DNA of 50,865 nt from NCBI GenBank assembly GCA_035762175.1, contig DASTPP010000361.1, positions 1 to 50,865 on the forward strand, given 5' to 3'. This DNA comes from DASTPP01 sp035762175 (GTDB taxonomy: Bacteria; Myxococcota_A; Polyangia; Polyangiales; Polyangiaceae). Of the stretch, positions 6,683 to 15,108 are shown one piece after another. The notes beneath the pieces were generated by a model. The model did no database searches. It was not told the DNA's origin and saw only the letters and a program-made list of their open reading frames with translations. Each line of letters opens with the position of its first letter. The first letter of the stretch is position 1. The position numbers were made by a program, and so were the translations under genes.

Positions 6683-9106
6683 GGCCCCCTTGCCGAAGCG
6701 CAGCAGGTAGAGCGCCCCCGCCGCGAGGTAACAAAGCACGCCGCAGAGGAACGCGTTGCGCAGCCCGAGGTGAATCGCGACGTACATGGCGACGGCGCTG
6801 CCGGCGACGCCGAACATGCCGTTGACCCCCCAGCACCAGGCCACCAGCCCCCGCTCGGCCTCGCCCCCCTCGCGCCCGCCGAGCGCGGCCATGCCGAGCG
6901 GCAGCGGGCAGCCGAGCAAGAGGCCGAGCGGCGCGATGGCGAGCACGAGCCCCGCGGTGCGCGCGGCCATGGGCAGGGCCGTCAGGGCGTTGGCGAGGGA
7001 CTCGCTCGCGCCGAGCGCGACGAGCAGGACGACGAGCAGGACGCCGAAGAGGGCGGGGACGAGCCGCGCGCGGCCGGGGTGGCGGGCGAGGCGGCCCGCG
7101 AGCAGGGCGCCGGCGCCGGTCGAGAGCAAGAGCGAGGCGAGCACCGCGGACAGCGAGAGCGTGGGGTTGCCGACGACGAGCACGCTCTGCTGCAGGAGCT
7201 TCATCTCGACGAGCATGAAGCCGAGGCCGAGCAGCGAGAAGTAGGCGGTCGGGGCGGCGAGGCCCGAGGGGCCGCGCACGCCGCGGCGCAGGAGCAGGAC
7301 GAGCGGGATGACCAGGAAGGCGCCGATGAGCACGAAGATGGTGATCATGGCCTGGCGCAAGACGACGACGTCGTGGGTGGCGGGGCGGCCGTCGAGCTCG
7401 CGCAGGAAGAAGTAAAAGGGCCGGTCGTCGCCGTTCGGCTCCATGTCGAAGGGGAAGGAGGCGTAGACGGCCTGGCGGTCGGGGTCGGTGACGAGCCGCG
7501 CGATGGGCGCGTCGGGGCCGTTGCGGCCGGGGGTGTAGAGGTCGTTGAAGTGCAGGCGCTGGCGGGCCTCGTCGATTTTGGCGAGCTCGTCGGGCGCGAA
7601 GGGCACCTTGCGCACCATGACGTGCGTCAGCTCGCGGAAGCCGAAGTGGGGGCTCTTGACCGAGCTGACGACGAGGTGGCGACCGGGGTCTTTGACGCCG
7701 AGCTGGCGCAGGGCCTCGACGGCGATGCCGATGCCCTTGATGGCGTCGTACTCGGGCGAGTAGCGCGCGCGCATGAAGGCGAGCACGCCGTCGTCTTTGA
7801 GGCGGGCGAGGTAGTCGCGGAAGGCGTCGACCGTGTAGAGGTAGTTCTCGGTCAGGGCGAAGGCGCCGGCGCCGGTGGCGGCGCCCGAGTCGACCCAGGT
7901 GACGGTGACGACGTCGTACTGCTGCCGGTCGCGCTTGACGAAGGTGCGGGCGTTCTCGATGTGCACGGTGACGTCGGGCAGGTGGTAGGGCCGGCCCGAG
8001 TAGTCGCCGTAGTCGCGGTTGACGATGTCGGCGACGAGGGGGTTGACCTCGACGCCGACGACGGGCGCCTTGCCGAAGTGCTTGGCCATCAGCACGTCGA
8101 AGCCGGCGCCGACGCCGAGCACGAGCGTCGAGCCCTTGGGCTTGACGAGGTGGGCGAGGCTCGCGATGTCGTAGTCGAAGAAGTCGAGCGCGCCCGCGTC
8201 GCGCCCGTCGAAGCGCTGAATCTGGGTGCCGGCGACGCCCTCGATGAGCAGGTCGAACTGCCGATCGTGCTTCTTCGGGTACGTCTCGCTCAGGCCCCAG
8301 GTGTAGAAGTCGCCGCGGCGGACGATGACGCGCGAGAAGTCGTTCCACCGGTCGAGCACCAGCTCGCGCAGGGGCTGGTTGCGGATGACGCGGGCCTCGA
8401 AGAGGGGCGAGCCCTTCAGGGCGAGGCCGCCGGCGGCGGAGGCAGCGAGGACGACGCCCGCGGCGGCGAGGGCCTGGGCCTGGCGGCCGGCGGCGGCGAG
8501 AAAGAGCGGCGCGGCGAGGGCGGCGAGGGCGCTGATGACGAGCATGGCGGCGGGCGCCGGCACGCGGTCGAGCAGGAAGACGGCGGCGACGCAGCCCGCG
8601 GCGGCGCCGGCGAGGTCGATGGCGTAGAGCTTGGCGAACGAGGCGCGGCCCGACTCGAAGACGGTGGCGACGAGCACGCCGCCGAAGAGGAAGGGCAGAA
8701 AGAGCGCGCCGAAGAGGCCGAGGTAGGCGAGCTGGCCGGTCAGGCCCTCGGCGCCCATGGCCGGGTAGTAGGCGAGGTAGGCGAGGGTCGAGAGCGCGCC
8801 CGAGGCGCCGAGGCCGAGCGCGGCGCCGGCCGAGCGCACGTAGGGGCCCGCGGGGCCCTCGCGCCGCAGGGTCACCCAGAGGCTGCCGGCGCCGAGGCCG
8901 AGCATCGCGACGCTGATGCTCATGAACGCGAAGTAGTAGCCGATGGTGCCCGAGAAGAGCCGGGTCAGGGCGATCTCGGCGAGCAGGAGGGCGGCGGTGA
9001 CGACGGCGAAGCCGGCGCGCGCCGCCGGGGCCATCGTCGCCTCGGCGCCCGCGCTCGCCGGGGCCGCGTCGGCCTCGCCGGCCGGCACGTGGGTGGTCGC
9101 ATCCAT
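6662..9106 (-). CDS. Membrane protein with internal spermidine-synthase-like domain
   Basis: This 814-residue protein has three parts. Residues about 28-240 form some seven hydrophobic segments. Residues about 245-550 form a SAM/aminopropyltransferase-type Rossmann fold with LVLGVGAGFDVLMAKHFG, VVGVEVNPLVADIVN and TVTWVDSG. Residues about 575-800 hold another group of membrane segments. This TM-SpeE-TM layout is known from uncharacterised bacterial spermidine-synthase-like transmembrane proteins. Whether it makes polyamines is unknown; the canonical DSSDP active-site stretch is not evident, so a different small-molecule transfer is possible. It is transcribed alone. Confidence 0.8.
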   Translation of the reverse strand: MDATTHVPAGEADAAPASAGAEATMAPAARAGFAVVTAALLLAEIALTRLFSGTIGYYFAFMSISVAMLGLGAGSLWVTLRREGPAGPYVRSAGAALGLGASGALSTLAYLAYYPAMGAEGLTGQLAYLGLFGALFLPFLFGGVLVATVFESGRASFAKLYAIDLAGAAAGCVAAVFLLDRVPAPAAMLVISALAALAAPLFLAAAGRQAQALAAAGVVLAASAAGGLALKGSPLFEARVIRNQPLRELVLDRWNDFSRVIVRRGDFYTWGLSETYPKKHDRQFDLLIEGVAGTQIQRFDGRDAGALDFFDYDIASLAHLVKPKGSTLVLGVGAGFDVLMAKHFGKAPVVGVEVNPLVADIVNRDYGDYSGRPYHLPDVTVHIENARTFVKRDRQQYDVVTVTWVDSGAATGAGAFALTENYLYTVDAFRDYLARLKDDGVLAFMRARYSPEYDAIKGIGIAVEALRQLGVKDPGRHLVVSSVKSPHFGFRELTHVMVRKVPFAPDELAKIDEARQRLHFNDLYTPGRNGPDAPIARLVTDPDRQAVYASFPFDMEPNGDDRPFYFFLRELDGRPATHDVVVLRQAMITIFVLIGAFLVIPLVLLLRRGVRGPSGLAAPTAYFSLLGLGFMLVEMKLLQQSVLVVGNPTLSLSAVLASLLLSTGAGALLAGRLARHPGRARLVPALFGVLLVVLLVALGASESLANALTALPMAARTAGLVLAIAPLGLLLGCPLPLGMAALGGREGGEAERGLVAWCWGVNGMFGVAGSAVAMYVAIHLGLRNAFLCGVLCYLAAGALYLLRFGKGALRARAA

Positions 9107-9129
9107 GGTGGCCGCCGGCCTACCGCGTT

Positions 9130-9421
9130 TCTCCGGCGGACGCGAACCTCTCGCACCGCGGCCGCCCCCGAGTGAACTCGGGGGCAGCGGACGCCCGTTC
9201 GTGCCGCGTGGCCTCGGGCCGATTCGGAGAGCAAAGCCCGCCCCCTCGCCGGGGGCCGGGCTCCCGCGGGCGCCGGTTTCCGGGCGAGCGCGCCACCGCG
9301 CCTCGCGACGCGCGAGCCCTGCCTCCGGCAGGGCTTTGATGGCCGTTTCCGCGGGCGTTCGTTGCCCCCGAGTTCACTCGGGGGCAACGCCGCGCCTCTC
9401 CGGCGGACGCGAACCTCTCGC
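9130..9421. repeat. REPIN/MITE-like element: inverted palindromes inside 25-bp direct repeats
   Basis: Exact 25-bp direct repeats lie at 9130-9154 and 9397-9421. Inside them are two palindromes built on GCCCCCGAGT, at 9164-9185 (loop GA) and 9361-9388 (loop TC, 13-bp arms). They are reverse complements of each other, and the similarity extends outward over ACGCCCG. This is the layout of a REP doublet or small inverted-repeat element. It fills the 395-bp region between two divergent genes, which has no other recognisable gene. Confidence 0.7.
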
Positions 9422-9501
9422 GGCGCCCCCCGCCCGCGCCCGCGCATGAGCTGTTGACAGGCCCCGGGGCCGCGCGCGAGCTTTCGCGGCGAGCGACCCC
9501 C

Positions 9502-10488
9502 GTGCCCCGACGCCTCGCCCCCCTCTTGCTCGCGTGCGCGAGCGCCTGCCACCGCCCGGGCGCCCCGCCCGGGGGGGGCGGCGGCGGCGGGGGCGGCGCG
9601 CCGGCCGAGGCCTCGGCGGCGGCCCCGGGCGCCGCGGCGAGCGCGGCGGCCTCGGCGTCGGCGCCCCCGCCGTGGTCGTCGTTCGCGGACCCGCCGAGCG
9701 ACCCTCCCCCGCCCTGGGTGCGCCTGAACCCGAAGACCGCCGAGCTCTGCCCGCCGCGCATGGCGCTGGTCGAGGGGGTCTACTGCCCCTTCGCCGGCCA
9801 CCGCTGCGTCGAGTGGATCGAAGAGAAGCGCGACCGCTGCCGCGAGTACGCCGACCCGCCGCTCTGCGAAGGGCGAAAGCAGGCGAAGCGCTACTGCATC
9901 GACCGCTACGAGTACCCCAACCTGCCGGGCGTCCGGCCGGCCATCATGATGAACTGGTTCGAGGCGAAGGCGGCGTGCGAGGTCGAGGGCAAGCGGCTCT
10001 GCACCTCGAGCGAGTGGACGCTCGCGTGCGAGGGCGAGGAGATCTTGCCGCACCCCTACGGCTACCGGCGCGACACCGAGGCGTGCAACCTCGACCGGCC
10101 GCGCCCGGTGCCCGAGCCCGACTTCGAGGCCTTCTCGCACCCGCGGCTCGTCGGCGCCGAGGTGGCGCGGCTCGATCTGCGGGTCGAGAGCGCGTCGAAG
10201 CCCCGCTGCGTCAGCCCCTTCGGGGCCTACGACATGACGGGCAACGTCGACGAGTGGGTGGTCAACGAGAAGCACTTCGAGCCCCCGCTGCCCGGGCACG
10301 AGCGGCCCTACATCTCGGGGCTGAAGGGCGGCTATTGGGGGCCCATTCGGGCGCGGTGCCGGCCGATCACGACGGCGCACAACGAGTGGTTCCGCTTTTA
10401 CCAGGTGGGCTTCCGGTGTTGCGCCGACCCGGCCGGCACGCCCCCCGCGCCCGAGCGCCGGCGCCTGCCGCGCCAGAAGGCGGGCTGA
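9502..10488 (+). CDS. Lipoprotein with formylglycine-generating-enzyme (SUMF1) domain
   Basis: I place the start at GTG 9502, which gives a clean signal sequence (PRRLAPLLLACASAC) with a lipobox Cys at 12 or 16; the frame is open upstream to a TTG at 9454. A Gly/Ala/Pro/Ser linker follows to about residue 75. The rest is an FGE-sulfatase fold: NWFEAKAACEVEGKRLCTSSEW, then GNVDEWV in place of the common GNVWEWV, and a terminal GFRCC. The 328-residue length suits one such domain. Myxobacteria carry many paralogues, and most are probably not true sulfatase activators, so the enzymatic role is open. Confidence 0.85.
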   Translation: MPRRLAPLLLACASACHRPGAPPGGGGGGGGGAPAEASAAAPGAAASAAASASAPPPWSSFADPPSDPPPPWVRLNPKTAELCPPRMALVEGVYCPFAGHRCVEWIEEKRDRCREYADPPLCEGRKQAKRYCIDRYEYPNLPGVRPAIMMNWFEAKAACEVEGKRLCTSSEWTLACEGEEILPHPYGYRRDTEACNLDRPRPVPEPDFEAFSHPRLVGAEVARLDLRVESASKPRCVSPFGAYDMTGNVDEWVVNEKHFEPPLPGHERPYISGLKGGYWGPIRARCRPITTAHNEWFRFYQVGFRCCADPAGTPPAPERRRLPRQKAG

Positions 10489-10636
10489 GGGGGCCGGGCG
10501 CCCGGGGGCGCGGGGGCGCGGGCGTGGGCGGGGCCGCGGGTTCGGGGGCGGTGGGGGCAGGTGGGCCTCGGCGAGGGCGGCCCGGCCCCGTTTTTGCGGG
10601 CTCCCAAGCGGTTTGGCCGGGGGTAAGCTGCGCTAC

Positions 10637-12361
10637 GTGGGAGAGGAGCGCGCGAAGGTCGACCTGTCGAAGCCGACGGCGACGGGCGATCTCGCGCGCA
10701 CGCCCTTCACGCACCTTCTGGTCTACTGCCTCGACCGCGAGCTGACGGGCACGCTGGTCTTGCAGAGCGCGCGGGGGCGGCACGCGCTCTTCGTGCAGGC
10801 GGGGGTGCCGGCGAAGGCGAGCTCGTGCGAGCCGGGGGCGCTGCTCGGGCAGGTGCTGGTCGAGATCGGGGCGGTGACCGAGCCGATGCTGAAGCGGGCG
10901 ATCGAGATCGGCAAGCGGCAGAAGGTGCCGCTCGGCGAGGTGCTGGTGCGCGACGGGGTGCTCGAGCGGGTGACCTTGCGCGACGCGCTGCGGGTGCAGC
11001 TGCGGCGGCGCGTGGTGCAGCTCGCGCGGCTGCCGGGCGACACGGCCTTCGCGTTCTACCAGGACGTGAACCTGCTGCAGGGCTGGGGCGCCCCCGAGAC
11101 GACGCCGGTCGAGCCGCTGGCGGCGGTGCTCGGCGCGGTGCGGGCGCAGCCCGACCCGGAGCGCTGGGCGGCGACGCTCGAGCCGATGCAGGGCAAGCCC
11201 CTTCGGCTGCACCCGATGACCGACCCGGGCCGCTTCTCGCCGAGCGAGCGCGACCGGGGGGTGATGCAGGCGCTGCGCCGGGGCGGGGTGACGATCGCGG
11301 CGCTCGAGGCGCCGGGGGGGGCGCCGCGCGACGAGCTCTACGGGCTGCTCTACGCGCTGACCATCACGCGCCACCTCGGGGTCGACAAGGCGGCGCAGCG
11401 GGGGCCGGTGGCGGCGACGCGGGCCGAGCAGCCGGCGAGCGAGCAGGGGGCGGGCACGACGCTGACGGCGGTGGCGCGGGTGAAGCTGCGGCGCGTGGTG
11501 ACGGCGCCGGCGGTCGAGGTGAAGGCGCTGCGCACGCCGCCGCCGGACGAGCTGGCCGAGCACCTGCACGAGGTGATGCCGACGCCCTCGCAGCCGCTCT
11601 CGTCGAACGAGGCGCGGCGGCGCGAGGTGCGCGAGCGGGCCGAGTCGGTGGCGGGCGAAGACCTCTTCGCGGTGCTCGGCGTCGGGCGCGGGGCGACGCC
11701 CGAGGAGGTCAAGAGCGCCTTCTTCGCGCAGGCCAAGCGCTGGCACCCCGACCGCATCCCGAGCGCGCTCGCCGACGTGCGGCCGCTGGCCGCGCGCGTG
11801 TTCGCGCGCCTCGGCGAGGCCTACCAGACGCTGACCGACCCCGAGCGACGCGCGGCCTACGAAGACTCGCTCGAAGCGGCGGACGCCTCGGGGGCGCACG
11901 AGTCGTCGTCGCGGGCGCTGCGGGCGGCGATCGAGTTCCAGAAGGCCGAAGGCCTGCTCGCGCGGGGCGACTTCGCGGGGGCCGAGCGGCTCGCGCTCGC
12001 GGCGGCCGACGACGACGGGGGGCGGCCCGAGTACCGCGCGCTCGGGCTCTGGGCGCGGGCGCAGCGGCCGGGCGTCGGGCCCGAGGGGCTCGTGGCGATC
12101 GCGGCCGACTTCGACGAGCTCTTGCGGGCCGCGCCCGACAACGCGCGCGCGCTCTGGTACCGGGCGCGCCTGCTCAAGCGCATGGGGCGCGAAGGCGAGG
12201 CGCTCGCCGACTTCCGGCGCGTGCTCGCCTTCGACCCCGGCCACGCCGAGGCGGCGCGCGAGGTGCAGCAGTTCGAGCGCCGGAACACGCCGGCGCCCGC
12301 GCCCGCGCCGGCGCGCCCCTCGCTCGGGCGCGATCTGTGGGGGCGGCTGTTCAAGAAGTGA
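10637..12361 (+). CDS. DUF4388 (PATAN) - DnaJ - TPR protein
   Basis: About 574 residues from GTG 10637; a TTG at 10613 is an in-frame alternative. The N-terminal part (LTGTLVLQSARGRHALFVQAG) matches DUF4388/PATAN, common in myxobacterial and deltaproteobacterial signalling proteins. Residues about 342-410 are a J domain with WHPDR at about 368, the motif that stimulates Hsp70 ATPase. The C-terminal part has TPR-like helices (ALWYRARLLKRMGREGEALADF), then a Pro/Ala tail. It is probably a cytoplasmic adaptor linking regulated protein contacts to DnaK; partner and signal are unknown. Confidence 0.85.
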   Translation: MGEERAKVDLSKPTATGDLARTPFTHLLVYCLDRELTGTLVLQSARGRHALFVQAGVPAKASSCEPGALLGQVLVEIGAVTEPMLKRAIEIGKRQKVPLGEVLVRDGVLERVTLRDALRVQLRRRVVQLARLPGDTAFAFYQDVNLLQGWGAPETTPVEPLAAVLGAVRAQPDPERWAATLEPMQGKPLRLHPMTDPGRFSPSERDRGVMQALRRGGVTIAALEAPGGAPRDELYGLLYALTITRHLGVDKAAQRGPVAATRAEQPASEQGAGTTLTAVARVKLRRVVTAPAVEVKALRTPPPDELAEHLHEVMPTPSQPLSSNEARRREVRERAESVAGEDLFAVLGVGRGATPEEVKSAFFAQAKRWHPDRIPSALADVRPLAARVFARLGEAYQTLTDPERRAAYEDSLEAADASGAHESSSRALRAAIEFQKAEGLLARGDFAGAERLALAAADDDGGRPEYRALGLWARAQRPGVGPEGLVAIAADFDELLRAAPDNARALWYRARLLKRMGREGEALADFRRVLAFDPGHAEAAREVQQFERRNTPAPAPAPARPSLGRDLWGRLFKK

Positions 12362-12368
12362 GCGGCGC

Positions 12369-12398
12369 GGGGGCCGCCCCGCGCGGGCGGCGGCCCCC
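12369..12398. terminator. Hairpin between convergent genes
   Basis: A perfect 10-bp stem GGGGGCCGCC/GGCGGCCCCC with a 10-nt loop fills the 48-bp gap between the convergent TPR gene and lolD. It has no U-tract, so it may act as a bidirectional hairpin terminator or an mRNA 3' stabiliser. Confidence 0.5.
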
Positions 12399-12409
12399 CG
12401 GCCCCCGGG

Positions 12410-13123
12410 TCAGGCCCGCGCCTTGTCGGCGGCGGCGCGCCGGTCGTCGCGCTCGACCAGGCCGTCGCGCATGTGCACGACGCGGGGCATCTGCTCGGCG
12501 AAGGCCGGGTTGTGGGTGACGACGACGACGGTGGTGCCGCGCTCGCGGTTGATGCGGAAGAAGAGGTCGTGGATGGCGTCGCTGGTGGCGCTGTCGAGGT
12601 TGCCCGTCGGCTCGTCGGCGAGCAGGAGCTTGGGGCGCTGGGCGAGGGCGCGGGCGAGCGCGACGCGCTGCTGCTCGCCGCCCGACAGCTCGCCGGGGCG
12701 GTGCTGCAGGCGGTGGCCGAGGCCGACCTCTTCGAGCAGGGCGCGGGCGCGCGGCTCGACGTCGCGCAGCGTCTTGCCCTGGATGATGCCGGGCATGGCG
12801 ACGTTCTCGAGGGCGGTGAACTCGGGCAGGAGGTGGTGGAACTGGAAGACGAAGCCGATGGTCTGGTTGCGCAGGGCGGCGAGGCGCGAGCCGCCGAGGG
12901 CGGTGGCGTGCTGGCCGTCGAGGAAGATGGAGCCCTTGGTCGGCAGGTCGAGCGTGCCGATGCAGTGCAGGAGGGTCGACTTGCCGGCGCCCGAGGGCCC
13001 GACGACGGCGACGAGCTCGCCCTGGTCGATGTCGAGCGATATACCCCGCAGGACTTCGAGCGTGCGCCCGTTGTGGTCGTACGACTTGTGGATGTCTTTG
13101 ATCTCGACGAGCGGCGTGGTCAT
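12410..13123 (-). CDS. lolD: Lipoprotein-releasing ABC transporter ATP-binding protein
   Basis: This 237-residue ABC ATPase has Walker A GPSGAGKS (42-49), signature LSGGEQQR, Walker B LLLADEPTGNLD and a switch His in VVTHN. The GTLDLPTKG and FVFQFHHLLPEFTALENV segments are typical of LolD in the MacB/LolD family. It powers release of lipoproteins from the inner membrane with the LolC/E permease encoded immediately upstream. The two genes overlap by 4 bp (ATGA at 13120-13123), so their production is coupled. Confidence 0.92.
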   Translation of the reverse strand: MTTPLVEIKDIHKSYDHNGRTLEVLRGISLDIDQGELVAVVGPSGAGKSTLLHCIGTLDLPTKGSIFLDGQHATALGGSRLAALRNQTIGFVFQFHHLLPEFTALENVAMPGIIQGKTLRDVEPRARALLEEVGLGHRLQHRPGELSGGEQQRVALARALAQRPKLLLADEPTGNLDSATSDAIHDLFFRINRERGTTVVVVTHNPAFAEQMPRVVHMRDGLVERDDRRAAADKARA

Positions 13124-15108
13124 TCGTAGCGTAGGCCGTCGACGGGGCGCAGCCGGCTGGCGGCGCCGGCGGGGTAGACGGTGGCGAGGGTGCAGATGAG
13201 CAGGGCGCAGGCGGCGACGAGCGCGTAATCAGACGCGTTGGTCGCGACCGGCAGCCGGTCGATGTAGTAGACGTCGGGGTCGAGCCGGACCCCGAACCAC
13301 TTGAGGCCGAGGCAGGTGGCGACGCCGGTGGCGACGCCGAAGGTGGTGCCGATCGAGCCGATGAGCACGCCCTCGGCCATGAAGACGGCGCGTACGGCCG
13401 CGTCGGAGGCGCCGATGGCCTTCAGGATGGCGATCTCTTTGCCCTTCTCGGTCACCATCAGCAAGAGCGTGCAGATGATGCAGAAGCTGGCGACGGCGAT
13501 GGCGACGCTCAAGATGACGAAGGTGGCGATGCGCTCGAGCTTGAGGGCCGAGAAGAGGTTCTTGTTCATCTCGCGCCAGTCGCGCACCCGGAGCGGCTCG
13601 GCGGCCCCCTTCGCCGCGGCGCCGGCCGGGGCCGGCTCGCCGGCGGGGGCGGCCGCGGCGCCGGCGGCCGCGAGCGCCTCGCGGATGGGGTCGAGCAGCG
13701 CGCCGGTGCCCTCGGCCTCGACGGCGCGCACGTCGAGGTGGGTGACGCGGCCCGGCAGGTCGAAGAACTTCTGCGCCACGTCCTGCCGCACGTACACGTG
13801 AATCGTGTCGTACTCGTACATGCCGCTGTAGAAGATGGCCGCGACGCGGAACTTGCGCGACCGCGGCAAGACGCCCATCGGCCCGAGGTCGCCGAGCGGC
13901 GAGATGAACGTCACCTCGTCGCCGACGAGCAGGTGCAGCGTGCGCGCGAGCTCGCGGCCGATGATGACGCCGGGCAGCGGCGCCGCGGCGGCCCCCTCGC
14001 GCAGCGCCTCGCGCACGGCCGGGTCGAGCGGCTCGAGGCCCTCGTCGCGCCGCATCGGGGCGCGCCGGTAGCCCTGGCCCTCGAGCCCCTGGCCGATGGG
14101 CTCGTCGGGCGGCAGCCGGCCGAGCTTCTCTTCGCGCACCAGGTACTCGAGGCGGCCGAACTCGATGTTCTTGACGAGGTCGATGACGTCGCCGATGCCG
14201 TCGGGGTCGATGCCGCGCACGAGCACGCCGGCGGTGCTGGCGTTCGACGAGGCCATGGCCTCGCCGGCGACGACGGGCGTGGCGGCGGCGACGCCGGGCA
14301 CGCGCCGGACGGCCTCGAGCATGGGCTCCCAGCCCTCGATGCCGCCCTGGCGGCCCGGCCGGTCGACGGTGATGTGGGCGTTGTTGCCCAAGATCTTGCG
14401 CTTCAGATCTTGCCCGAAGCCGCCCATGATCGAGACGACCGAGCAGAGCGCGCACGAGCTGACGGCGACGCCGCAGATCGAGAGCACGCTGATGACCGTC
14501 AGAAAGCCGCTCTTCGAGGCGCGCACGTGGCGCGCGCCGACGAAGGGCACGAACGTGAAGCGCTCGAGCCGGTCGAGCAGGTGCGGCAGCAGGGCGGCGA
14601 GCACGCCGAGCAAGAAGTAGACGCCGAGCGCGAGCGCGCCGAAGCGGACGAGCTCGTGCCAGAGCACGTAGCGGGTGCCGCGCGAGACGGGCAGGCGCAG
14701 GGCGACCGAGGTGAGCGCCAAGAAGGCGAGCCCGGCGGCCGACCACGAGAGCCAGGGCAGGGCGCGCACGTAGCCGGGCAGGCCGAGGCGGACGCGGCGG
14801 TCGCGGCCGCGGCGGGCGACGAAGACCGAGGCGCCGGTGACGAGCAGCCAGGCGCCGGCGACGAGGCCGAAGAAGGAGCCGCCGCCGAGCCGGGGCAGGG
14901 CGCGGTTGAGCAAGAGGGCGAGCCCGGCGGCGAGGGCCGTCGCGACGAGCGCGCCGCCCAGCTGGCCGAGGAACATGAGCGAGACCGAGAGGCGCAAGGG
15001 CTCGCGGGCCCGCAGCCGCCCGAGCGCCCGGCGCGCGACCGGCCAGAGCCCGAGCAGGGCGAGCCCGTAGAGCGCGAGCAGGCCCGGGCGCAGCTCGGGG
15101 GCGGTCAC
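13120..15108 (-). CDS. LolC/LolE-type permease with long N-terminal membrane extension
   Basis: The segment from about residue 205 (ARHVRASKSGFLTVISVLSICGVAVSS) to the end matches LolC/LolE permeases: one N-terminal helix, a large periplasmic MacB-PCD-like domain, then three C-terminal helices, with KGKEIAILKAIGAS as the coupling loop contacting LolD. LolC/E are usually near 400 residues. Here 662 residues include about 200 extra N-terminal residues with five or six hydrophobic segments, and a low-complexity Ala/Pro insert near 490-510. It is probably one homodimerising permease rather than a LolC+LolE pair (inference: only one copy is seen). The gene overlaps lysS and lolD by 4 bp each. Confidence 0.88.
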   Translation of the reverse strand: MTAPELRPGLLALYGLALLGLWPVARRALGRLRAREPLRLSVSLMFLGQLGGALVATALAAGLALLLNRALPRLGGGSFFGLVAGAWLLVTGASVFVARRGRDRRVRLGLPGYVRALPWLSWSAAGLAFLALTSVALRLPVSRGTRYVLWHELVRFGALALGVYFLLGVLAALLPHLLDRLERFTFVPFVGARHVRASKSGFLTVISVLSICGVAVSSCALCSVVSIMGGFGQDLKRKILGNNAHITVDRPGRQGGIEGWEPMLEAVRRVPGVAAATPVVAGEAMASSNASTAGVLVRGIDPDGIGDVIDLVKNIEFGRLEYLVREEKLGRLPPDEPIGQGLEGQGYRRAPMRRDEGLEPLDPAVREALREGAAAAPLPGVIIGRELARTLHLLVGDEVTFISPLGDLGPMGVLPRSRKFRVAAIFYSGMYEYDTIHVYVRQDVAQKFFDLPGRVTHLDVRAVEAEGTGALLDPIREALAAAGAAAAPAGEPAPAGAAAKGAAEPLRVRDWREMNKNLFSALKLERIATFVILSVAIAVASFCIICTLLLMVTEKGKEIAILKAIGASDAAVRAVFMAEGVLIGSIGTTFGVATGVATCLGLKWFGVRLDPDVYYIDRLPVATNASDYALVAACALLICTLATVYPAGAASRLRPVDGLRYE

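Noticed and set aside
6074..9175. 1033-codon plus-strand frame
   Set aside because: It is antisense to the membrane spermidine-synthase-like gene and shows only Arg/Glu/Gly-rich low complexity.
9454..9482. TTGACA as a -35 box before the FGE-type lipoprotein
   Set aside because: No -10-like hexamer follows at 16-18 bp; the surrounding sequence is entirely GC-rich.
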